This document shows positions 14,691 through 19,839 of a stretch of DNA of 19,839 nt, in pieces. Location of the stretch: positions 39,579-59,417 of the forward strand of contig HF990556.1 in NCBI GenBank assembly GCA_000432135.1. The letters are read 5' to 3'. This DNA is from Firmicutes bacterium CAG:124. Lineage in GTDB: Bacteria; Bacillota; Clostridia; Oscillospirales; Oscillospiraceae. The translations under genes were made by a program, and so were the position numbers. The notes below the pieces were generated by a model. That model made no database searches. It saw only the letters and a program-made list of their open reading frames with translations, and was not told where the DNA came from. Every line of letters begins with the position of its first letter. The first letter of the stretch is position 1.

Positions 14691-15445
14691 AACGTCGGAA
14701 ACTGCTGACGGCGCTTTTCCTGCTGCTGGCCGTCTGTGCGCTGGCGCTCGGCATTGCCGCCGTCCGGCGTGCGCAGCGCCTGCCGTCAAGCGCCGGGGTC
14801 CGGGTCCCCGTTCTCATGTACCACGCCGTCGGCGACGACTGCTGGGGCGAGGAAAGTCTGTTCGTAAAGCCGGAGGAGCTGGAAAAGCAGCTGCAATACC
14901 TGTCCGAAAACGGCTATGAGACGATCTTTTTCGAGGATCTTTCCCACATCGAGCAATATGAAAAGCCGGTGCTCCTGACCTTTGACGACGGATACGACGA
15001 CAATGCCGAAACGCTCCTGCCGCTTCTGCAGAAGTACGGCATGAAGGCGACGATCTTTCTGATCGCGGGCGACGTCGGCAAGCCGCACAAGCTGACGCGG
15101 GCGCAGCTCGCGGAGCTGGTGCAGTCTGGGCTGGTCAGCATCCAGAGCCACGGCTGGAGCCACCGGAACATGGCCGCGCTGTCCCCGCTGGCGCTGCTGT
15201 GGGAGCTGGTGCGCAGCCAGAGCGCGATCTTCACGCTCACCGGGCGCTTCCCCGTCGCGCTTTCCTATCCGAACGGGAACAGCAGCGCCCGCACCAGAAA
15301 AATTGCCAGCTGGTTTTACACCTACGGCGTCCGCACCTGCGCAGGCGTCTATGAAACCGGCAGCGACCCGCTGCTGATCGAACGCATCACCGTCAGCCGC
15401 GACACCACGCTGGACGAATTCAAACGCGAACTTGAGATCCCGTAA
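14687..15445 (+). CDS. Membrane-anchored polysaccharide deacetylase (NodB-like, CE4)
   Basis: This 252-residue protein starts with a positively charged end and a single hydrophobic segment (about 6-26) that acts as a membrane anchor or uncleaved signal, placing the enzyme outside the cell. The NodB domain follows: VPVLMYHAV (40-48), the catalytic motif TFDDGYDDN (98-106) with D100-D101, and the metal-binding SHGWSH (154-159) with H155 and H159, then YPNG (194-197). Such enzymes remove acetyl groups from peptidoglycan or other extracellular sugars, often giving lysozyme resistance. Its ATG overlaps the kinase stop, so it is almost certainly controlled with the two-component system and may be one of its targets. 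A terminator follows. Confidence 0.92.
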   Translation: MKRRKLLTALFLLLAVCALALGIAAVRRAQRLPSSAGVRVPVLMYHAVGDDCWGEESLFVKPEELEKQLQYLSENGYETIFFEDLSHIEQYEKPVLLTFDDGYDDNAETLLPLLQKYGMKATIFLIAGDVGKPHKLTRAQLAELVQSGLVSIQSHGWSHRNMAALSPLALLWELVRSQSAIFTLTGRFPVALSYPNGNSSARTRKIASWFYTYGVRTCAGVYETGSDPLLIERITVSRDTTLDEFKRELEIP

Positions 15446-15451
15446 TAGCCG

Positions 15452-15496
15452 GAGCCGGTGTTCCAGACAGATTGGAACACCGGCTCTGCGTTTATT
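15452..15496 (+). terminator. Intrinsic terminator of the two-component/deacetylase operon
   Basis: GAGCCGGTGTTCCA (15452-15465) pairs perfectly with TGGAACACCGGCTC (15473-15486) around a 7-base loop. TGCGTTTATTTTT follows on the plus strand. It sits 7 nt after the deacetylase stop and adjoins the end of the facing DUF1836 gene, but the T-run serves the plus strand only. Confidence 0.85.
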
Positions 15497-16097
15497 TTTG
15501 CACCTCAATGCTTCCGCCGTCGGCAAGCGTCTTGCCCTCCAGCAGCATGAGCTTTTCCGCAAACAGGTTCGTGAAGCCGCTTAAGATCGCGGCGGAGACG
15601 ATCATCTCCGGCGTGTCGCGGACGTTCAGCTCCGTCGTGACCTCGCGGTCGAACATGGCGGCGGCCGTCAGACGGACCTGCTCGATGAAGTATTTCGCGC
15701 ACCGCTGGTGGCGCAGGGCAAACGCGGCGTAGGCCTTTTTGACGTCCTCCTCCGCAAGATCGCCCGGCAGGAGCGTCTGCAGCATCGACAGCCGCAGGCT
15801 CTGCTTGAGCGTACGGATCATGATGAGATACGCGATATGGATGCGGTAATAGCGCTTTTTGCGCGGCTCCGGCAGGAGCTTCGTGCGCACGTAGTTGTTG
15901 ATGGCCGCCGCTGTGATGGGCTCCGTCTGCCTGAGCTCGGGCGGCAGATAGTCGAGATACTGCTTTAAAAGCTGCACGACCTGCTCCATGTAGAGGCCAA
16001 AGTCCGGAATGGCGTCCCATTCCGGCAGCCGGTAGGCCGCGAGAAACTTTTCCCAGCGCCGGAGCTTTCCGACGACCAGATCATTGTCAAAATTCAT
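15492..16097 (-). CDS. DUF1836 helix-turn-helix protein
   Basis: This 201-residue protein resembles DUF1836, a Firmicutes family with a MerR-like winged helix. The motif TAAAINNYVRTKLLPEPRKK (about 82-101) fits the family's DNA-binding helix and wing, followed by RYYRIHIAYLIMI. The alpha-helical C-terminal half (ALRHQRCAKYFIEQVRLTAAAMF) is typical of the family and may bind a ligand or dimerise. The function is not established. The ATG at 16097 is preferred because AAAGG lies 11-12 nt upstream. A GTG at 16109 has no room for a ribosome binding site. A promoter precedes it, and it is divergent from the DegV gene. Its 3' end meets the deacetylase terminator. Confidence 0.82.
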   Translation of the reverse strand: MNFDNDLVVGKLRRWEKFLAAYRLPEWDAIPDFGLYMEQVVQLLKQYLDYLPPELRQTEPITAAAINNYVRTKLLPEPRKKRYYRIHIAYLIMIRTLKQSLRLSMLQTLLPGDLAEEDVKKAYAAFALRHQRCAKYFIEQVRLTAAAMFDREVTTELNVRDTPEMIVSAAILSGFTNLFAEKLMLLEGKTLADGGSIEVQK

Positions 16098-16121
16098 TGC
16101 TGCACACACCTTTCCGGGTCA

Positions 16122-16149
16122 AGTATATCACATCCGGTAAAAAATGCAA
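16122..16149 (-). promoter_or_regulatory. Promoter of the DUF1836 gene
   Basis: On the minus strand -35 TTGCAT (16149-16144) and -10 TATACT (16127-16122) are 16 bp apart, about 25 nt upstream of the chosen ATG. It is back to back with the DegV promoter, 25 bp away, so one regulator could affect both. Confidence 0.6.
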
Positions 16150-16174
16150 GAGATAATCGCGTTTGAAAGATGAA

Positions 16175-16203
16175 TTGACATTGCGTGTAAAATGTGATAA
16201 TCT
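16175..16203 (+). promoter_or_regulatory. Promoter of the DegV gene
   Basis: A perfect -35 box TTGACA (16175-16180) is followed 17 bp later by TAATCT (16198-16203). An overlapping GATAAT (16196-16201) would give a shorter spacer. The DegV ATG is about 35 nt downstream. Confidence 0.7.
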
Positions 16204-16238
16204 AATATCGAAGATTATATCAAGAAAGAAGCGACGTC

Positions 16239-17117
16239 ATGTTCAGAATCGTTACCGATACATCCGCAAATCTCCCGACCGACTATCTGCACGCTGAGCA
16301 GATCACGGTCATCCCCTACACCTTCCAGAGCGGAAAGGGCGAGCAGTCCTGCATGGATCTGACGACCTTTGACGCGAAGGATTTTTACGCGCAGATGCGC
16401 AGCGGCGTGAAGGTCACGACCTCCCAGATCCCGCCGCAGCGCTACATCGACGTACTGACGCCGCTGCTGGAAGCGGGCGAGGACGTTCTGTTTGTCAGTA
16501 TGTCCTCCGGCATCAGCGGCTCGTATGCCTCCGGCCAGATCGCCGCGCGGCAGCTGCGCGAGGAGTTCCCGGACAGGAAGCTCCTTCTGGTCGACACCTA
16601 CAGCGCATCGCTGGGCGAGGGCCTGCTTGTCATGCGCGCGGCGGACTGCCGCCGCGAAGGGCTGAGCATTGACGAAACCTATAAGACGCTCCGCGCGCTG
16701 CGCCACCGCATGGCGCAGATCTTTACCGTCGACGATCTGCGTTATCTGCGCCGGACGGGCCGCCTGTCCAATCTGGAAGCCGCCGTCGGGACGGTCCTGC
16801 AGATCAAGCCGCTTCTGAAGGGCGACCCGCAGGGAAAGATCGTCTGCTTTGCCAAGCTCCGCGGCCGGCAGCGCGCCGTTGAGGCCATTGCCAGGCGCTA
16901 TGAAGAGCTTGTCGTGGACGCACAGGAGCAGACCGTCGGCATCGCCCATGCCGACTGCGCGCCCGACGCGCAGATCCTCGCGTCCCTCCTGCGCCGCAGC
17001 AGCAAGCCGCCCAAAAAAATCCTGACGGTCGATTACGAGCCTGTGACCGGCTCCCATGTCGGCCCCGGCGCACTGGCGCTGTTCTTCCTGTCGGACGAGA
17101 ACGTCAGAAACATCTAA
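16239..17117 (+). CDS. DegV family fatty-acid-binding protein
   Basis: This 292-residue protein has the full length of the DegV family. These proteins bind fatty acids and, as FakB, present them to the fatty-acid kinase FakA in Firmicutes. It starts with MFRIVTDTSANLP and has the lipid-head-group motif TTSQIPP, the SSGISGSYASG loop, the mid-protein RRTGRLSN and the C-terminal SHVGPGALALFF typical of the family. GAAAG lies upstream of the ATG, and the promoter is strong. The gene is a single-gene unit between a divergent DUF1836 gene and a terminator. No FakA gene is in the window, so whether it serves phospholipid synthesis or another lipid-binding role cannot be decided here. Confidence 0.93.
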   Translation: MFRIVTDTSANLPTDYLHAEQITVIPYTFQSGKGEQSCMDLTTFDAKDFYAQMRSGVKVTTSQIPPQRYIDVLTPLLEAGEDVLFVSMSSGISGSYASGQIAARQLREEFPDRKLLLVDTYSASLGEGLLVMRAADCRREGLSIDETYKTLRALRHRMAQIFTVDDLRYLRRTGRLSNLEAAVGTVLQIKPLLKGDPQGKIVCFAKLRGRQRAVEAIARRYEELVVDAQEQTVGIAHADCAPDAQILASLLRRSSKPPKKILTVDYEPVTGSHVGPGALALFFLSDENVRNI

Positions 17118-17132
17118 ATTTGCCTTCAAGCG

Positions 17133-17167
17133 CCCGGCAGCGGAGTTTTCCGCCGCCGGGTTTTTAT
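17133..17167 (+). terminator. Intrinsic terminator after the DegV gene
   Basis: CCCGGC (17133-17138) and GCCGGG (17155-17160) form the outer stem, and GCGGA with TCCGC forms the inner stem with a small mismatch. TTTTTAT follows directly. It lies 15 nt after the stop codon. Confidence 0.85.
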
Positions 17168-17180
17168 AAGGCAGCATGAA

Positions 17181-17208
17181 GCCCCGGACAAGCGTGCTTG
17201 TCCGGGGC
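17181..17208. repeat. 13-bp hairpin between DegV and Sel1 genes
   Basis: GCCCCGGACAAGC (17181-17193) and GCTTGTCCGGGGC (17196-17208) are perfect inverted repeats two bases apart. It is 18 nt beyond the Sel1 gene's stop on the minus strand and could end that transcript, but no T-run follows in either direction. It marks the border of the AT-rich patch that starts with the Sel1 gene. Confidence 0.55.
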
Positions 17209-17225
17209 AGTGTCAACCTTGCGCG

Positions 17226-17618
17226 CTATTCATCCCCGAGATTTAAGTCCTGGCATTTTTGGATGGCAAGATCATGGTTCTGCTCCGCAGCTTTCTTATA
17301 CCAGTGCTTTGCCTTTTCCATATTAACAGGCGTCCCAATCCCTTCTTCATAGAAATATGCGAGATTGAATTGGCCGTCACGATCACCATGCTCTGCGGCA
17401 CGCTGCGTCCAATAAAACGCCTTATCCGCGTCCTTCTCCACACCGATCCCGTCATAGAAAAAGTAGCCCACTTGACATTCGGCAAGGGGATAGCCCTTCT
17501 CAGCAAGTTCCATGTGTCCTTCAAAGCACTTCTCAAACTGCTTTGTGTTCCAGTATTTCTCGATCAGTTCATTGCAACGGTCAAACTCCGAACATGGTTT
17601 ATAATAAGTTTCTGCCAT
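17226..17618 (-). CDS. Sel1-like repeat protein
   Basis: This 130-residue helical protein contains two Sel1-like (TPR-related) repeats. The first has the core ECQVGYFFYDGIGVEKDADK (about 47-66) and the second FNLAYFYEEGIGTPVNMEKA (about 84-103). Sel1 repeats mediate protein-protein contacts. No catalytic residue or signal peptide is visible, so it is probably a cytoplasmic adaptor of unknown purpose. The ATG at 17618 is preferred because GAGG lies 8 nt upstream. A TTG start at 17636 would place that site inside the protein. Base composition is clearly lower in G+C than most of the window, and it continues into the acetyltransferase half of the next gene. This suggests that the stretch was acquired separately. 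Confidence 0.85.
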   Translation of the reverse strand: MAETYYKPCSEFDRCNELIEKYWNTKQFEKCFEGHMELAEKGYPLAECQVGYFFYDGIGVEKDADKAFYWTQRAAEHGDRDGQFNLAYFYEEGIGTPVNMEKAKHWYKKAAEQNHDLAIQKCQDLNLGDE

Positions 17619-17672
17619 CTTCAGTACCTCAATCAAATCATTTCATTCCGCTATGCATGGGTTCGTTTTTTG

Positions 17673-18809
17673 TCAAGTCAAAAAGAGTCTCATAAATACA
17701 TATCCATCCTCAATCGTATCGGAAAGACAAAAGCCCTGCTTTATCCAGAACTCCTGCGCAGCAATATGTTCCATCTTTACCGGAGCAGAGATTCTGCAGG
17801 CAGAGAATTCCCTTTGCAAATACTCAATACAGAGCTTTACCGCCTTTGATCCATATCCTTTCCTCTGAAATGCATCGTCAATTAAGAAGTTGATGATTTG
17901 ATAATTGTCTTCTCCCACATACATGGAAACAAACCCAACTATCGTGTCATCGCTGTATATGGCAAACGGCCTTGTGTCTTGATAGTAAACCCATGCTTCC
18001 GCCAGTGAATAGGTCACAGGATCGACAAAATCCTCATTCTCTACACTTGCTCTCAAAAGCAGGCATTCTCTGAAGTTATCTTCACTGATGGCTCGCAGCT
18101 CAATCATCGGATTATCCGCGATCGTTTGCAGGCAGTCGAGCAGCGCCTGCTCGCTTGTGACTGTGCAGCTGGGGCAAATGTCCCCCGGCGCTTCTCCGCG
18201 GCGGTTCATCCAGATCGTCTGCCAGCCGCAGGCGGCGGCTCCGGCGATATCCTGCGTGCACGAATCGCCCACGAACAGGCACGGGCCGCCTCCGGCAGCC
18301 TTCTGCGCCATGCGAAAAATTTCCGGCGCGGGCTTCATCACGCCGACTGCATCGGAAATGAAGACCAGCTGCGCAGGCACCCAGCGCTCCATGCCAAGGC
18401 TTTTCAGCTTCCCGGTCTGCGAGCCAACGCTTCCGTTCGTGATCACGCCGACGGCGGCGAAGCGCTCCCTGCACAGGTCCAGCACACGGCGCATGGTATC
18501 GCTCAGCGTGATGTGCCGCTGCTGCTCGGCGTAGAGTGCCTGAAAGCGCAGCGCCTCGTCCGGCGTAATAGAGATACCGGCGTCTGCCAGACCGGTCTGA
18601 TGGCGGTAGATATGCATGGCCTCCATGCTGATTTTTCCGGTGTGCGCGTCTGTAAACACCTCGTAGCCGCGGTGAATGACCGCGTCAAACGCCTGCGGCA
18701 GCTTTTCCGCGTATCTTCCGCCGAAAAACTGCGAAAACGCTCTTTCATAGGGAATGCTGCGGTCGTAGAGCGTGTCGTCAAGATCAAAAAAGATCGTAAG
18801 CCTGTCCAT
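17673..18809 (-). CDS. HAD phosphatase-GNAT acetyltransferase fusion protein
   Basis: This 378-residue protein has two complete domains. Residues 1 to about 230 are a HAD-family hydrolase. Motif I is FDLDDTLYD (D9, D11), motif II ITNGS (123-127), motif III K159 and motif IV GDSCTQD (181-187), as in YjjG or phosphoglycolate-phosphatase-like enzymes. Residues 235-378 are a GNAT acetyltransferase resembling BltD-type spermidine acetyltransferases, with the acetyl-CoA loop QRKGYG (315-320). Both halves seem intact. The GNAT half begins at an internal Met235 (codon at 18107-18105) with no convincing ribosome binding site, so the fusion is probably real. Base composition changes sharply at the junction: two 60-base samples I counted in the AT-rich patch (GNAT half and adjacent gap) are 33-35% G+C, and one in the HAD half is 72%. 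AAAGGCAGG precedes the ATG at 18809. Confidence 0.85.
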   Translation of the reverse strand: MDRLTIFFDLDDTLYDRSIPYERAFSQFFGGRYAEKLPQAFDAVIHRGYEVFTDAHTGKISMEAMHIYRHQTGLADAGISITPDEALRFQALYAEQQRHITLSDTMRRVLDLCRERFAAVGVITNGSVGSQTGKLKSLGMERWVPAQLVFISDAVGVMKPAPEIFRMAQKAAGGGPCLFVGDSCTQDIAGAAACGWQTIWMNRRGEAPGDICPSCTVTSEQALLDCLQTIADNPMIELRAISEDNFRECLLLRASVENEDFVDPVTYSLAEAWVYYQDTRPFAIYSDDTIVGFVSMYVGEDNYQIINFLIDDAFQRKGYGSKAVKLCIEYLQREFSACRISAPVKMEHIAAQEFWIKQGFCLSDTIEDGYVFMRLFLT

Positions 18810-18836
18810 GCTGCGCCTGCCTTTCTGTTTTCTTCC

Positions 18837-18866
18837 AGTATACCGGCAGAGTGCGCCATCCGTCAA
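18837..18866 (-). promoter_or_regulatory. Promoter of the HAD-GNAT fusion gene
   Basis: On the minus strand -35 TTGACG (18866-18861) and -10 TATACT (18842-18837) are 18 bp apart, about 28 nt before the ATG. The -35 box lies 12 bp from the oppositely oriented -35 box of the zinc-ribbon gene, and both promoters share TTGACG and TATACT. Confidence 0.65.
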
Positions 18867-18878
18867 GCGCAGTTTTAG

Positions 18879-18907
18879 TTGACGCGGCGGGAAAGCTGCA
18901 CTATACT
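18879..18907 (+). promoter_or_regulatory. Promoter of the zinc-ribbon/phosphopantetheinyl transferase pair
   Basis: TTGACG (18879-18884) and TATACT (18902-18907) are separated by 17 bp. The start codon follows about 38 nt later, after GGAGAG. This is one of the strongest sigma-A-like promoters seen here. Confidence 0.7.
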
Positions 18908-18944
18908 GGTCAGAGAATCAAACCAGAACAGGAGAGCGAACGAT

Positions 18945-19169
18945 ATGGAGCTTTACGAACAGATCGAACTGCAGGAGTGCCCCGTCTGCGGCGGTGCGGG
19001 ACTGATGGAGGAGGAAAACGGCTGGTGCTTCTACGCGGCCTGTCTCGACTGCGGCGCGCACACGGCAGAGATCCGCTACGAGCGCGACGCGGAGCGGCTG
19101 GATGCGGCCCAGCGGGCGGCGCACCTGTGGAACATCGGCAAGGTCCTGACCGATACGCCGAATGACTGA
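18945..19169 (+). CDS. Small zinc-ribbon protein, Lar-like
   Basis: This 74-residue protein has two CxxC knuckles, CPVCGG (C12, C15) and CLDCG (C33, C36), about 18 residues apart, then a helix ending in AAHLWNIGK. The pattern (CPxCGG, aromatic strand, CxxCGA, acidic helix, A-LWN) matches the Lar restriction-alleviation family and related phage or plasmid zinc ribbons. Lar modulates type I restriction, but many chromosomal relatives are uncharacterised, so function is not assigned. The ATG at 18945 follows GGAGAG with good spacing. An open frame starting at 18879 lies across the promoter. The gene overlaps the phosphopantetheinyl transferase by 8 nt, so the two are expressed together. Confidence 0.75.
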   Translation: MELYEQIELQECPVCGGAGLMEEENGWCFYAACLDCGAHTAEIRYERDAERLDAAQRAAHLWNIGKVLTDTPND

Positions 19170-19704
19170 GCCGCAGCGCGTCACGATCTATTCCGCCGCC
19201 TATGACCGCAGCCCCGGCGCGTCGCACCGGCTGCTGCGGCAGGCGGCGCAGCTGTATGCGCCCGGACTGGCAGAGCCGGCGCTTGCGTCCGGCGCACACG
19301 GGAAGCCGTATTTTCCGGACGCGCCGCAGCTGCAGTTCAGCATTTCCCACAGCGGGGCATACTGGCTGTGCGCGTTTTCCGCCGCGCCGGTCGGCCTCGA
19401 CGTGCAGCAGCACCGCGATTGCCAAAAGCAGGCGCTTGCGCGCCGCTTTTTTTCTCCGGCAGAGCAGGCTTTTCTGGAACGGACTTCCCATGCGCCCTTT
19501 TTTGACCTCTGGTGCGCAAAGGAGAGCTATCTCAAATTCACCGGCGAGGGCCTTTCCGGCCTGGAGACAGTCTGCACCGTCTCGCCTGAGGGCGGCTTCC
19601 CGTCTGTTCCGGGCGTAAACCTGCAGCTTCTGCCGCTGTTTGCAGGCTATTCCGCCTGCCTCTGCACCGCCTCCCCGGCGGAGATACGCGTGCAGTTCCT
19701 GTAG
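19162..19704 (+). CDS. Sfp-type 4'-phosphopantetheinyl transferase
   Basis: This 180-residue enzyme transfers the phosphopantetheine arm of CoA to a carrier-protein serine. Motifs occur in family order: GKPYF (47-51), SISHSG (60-65), VGLDVQ (77-82) and WCAKESYLKFTGEG (117-130). The Mg2+-binding acids of Sfp (D107, E109, E151) correspond to D80, Gln82 and E121. The Gln in place of Glu is notable, though such replacements may occur naturally in the family. At 180 residues it is shorter than Sfp (about 224), chiefly at the C-terminus. Its ATG overlaps the zinc-ribbon gene by 8 nt. The TAG stop lies inside the adjacent TGTAGGGGC repeat. No polyketide or peptide synthetase is in the window, so the target carrier protein is unknown. 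Confidence 0.9.
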   Translation: MTEPQRVTIYSAAYDRSPGASHRLLRQAAQLYAPGLAEPALASGAHGKPYFPDAPQLQFSISHSGAYWLCAFSAAPVGLDVQQHRDCQKQALARRFFSPAEQAFLERTSHAPFFDLWCAKESYLKFTGEGLSGLETVCTVSPEGGFPSVPGVNLQLLPLFAGYSACLCTASPAEIRVQFL

Positions 19705-19726
19705 GGGCGGACGACTCTGTCCGCCC
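19701..19726. repeat. TGTAGGGGC hairpin repeat, third copy
   Basis: GGGCGGAC (19705-19712), loop GACTCT and GTCCGCCC (19719-19726) form an 8-bp stem preceded by TGTAG. Its TAG supplies the stop codon of the phosphopantetheinyl transferase gene. The hairpin lacks a T-run but may affect the mRNA 3' end. Confidence 0.75.
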
Positions 19727-19789
19727 GCTGAACGCGGCTCTTTTTCTCAGAAATCCACGGCGAATCCGTATGCACATACTTGCTTGATT

Positions 19790-19815
19790 GTAGGGGCCGA
19801 TGCCTACATCGGCCC
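19790..19815. repeat. TGTAGGGGC hairpin repeat, fourth copy
   Basis: GGGCCGATG (19794-19802), loop CCTA and CATCGGCCC (19807-19815) form a 9-bp stem preceded by TTGTAG. It is in the same orientation as the third copy, about 89 bp downstream. The 60 or so bases between them hold no recognised gene. Confidence 0.75.
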
Positions 19816-19839
19816 GTTGGGAAGCTGCGAATTCGCCGA

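Overview
The window looks like chromosomal DNA of a G+C-rich Clostridia, most likely a gut Oscillospiraceae/Ruminococcaceae-type bacterium. This is an inference from AGGAGG-type ribosome binding sites, the Firmicutes families present (DegV, DUF1836, DUF4867, VanR/VanS-type two-component system) and scattered TGTAGGGGC hairpin repeats. No rRNA, tRNA, CRISPR array, phage gene or transposase gene was seen.

Positions 1-11,960 form a sugar or polyol utilisation locus. On the minus strand an AraC-type regulator with a degenerate receiver domain (652-2208) is coupled by an ATGA overlap to a zinc alcohol/polyol dehydrogenase that runs off the left edge (1-655). A 376-bp divergent control region separates it from a plus-strand operon: a second zinc dehydrogenase, a GPH-type sugar:cation symporter, a small unknown membrane protein, and a transketolase split into two genes (2585-7541). 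This operon ends in tandem hairpins, one of them a bidirectional terminator. A facing minus-strand operon encodes an FGGY kinase with xylulokinase signatures, a DUF4867 cupin-like protein and a fucose-isomerase-family protein (11891-8142). Together these genes suggest uptake of a pentose, pentitol or related sugar, oxidation or isomerisation to a ketose, phosphorylation, and transketolase entry into central metabolism. The exact substrate cannot be read from the sequence.

The 488-bp gap between the convergent operons holds a 166-bp MITE-like element and two further inverted repeats.

Positions 12,115-15,445 are a tightly coupled three-gene operon: an OmpR/VanR-type response regulator, a multi-membrane-span histidine kinase and a membrane-anchored polysaccharide deacetylase. 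It looks like an envelope-stress or cell-wall-modification module. A divergent pair follows: a DUF1836 HTH protein (minus) and a DegV lipid-binding protein (plus).

Positions 17,226-18,107 are visibly AT-richer. They encode a Sel1-repeat protein and the acetyltransferase half of a HAD-GNAT fusion, whose phosphatase half has the normal high G+C. The window ends with a Lar-like zinc-ribbon protein overlapping a Sfp-type phosphopantetheinyl transferase, whose stop codon lies inside a TGTAGGGGC hairpin repeat. Four copies of this repeat occur in the window, with paired base changes that preserve the stem.
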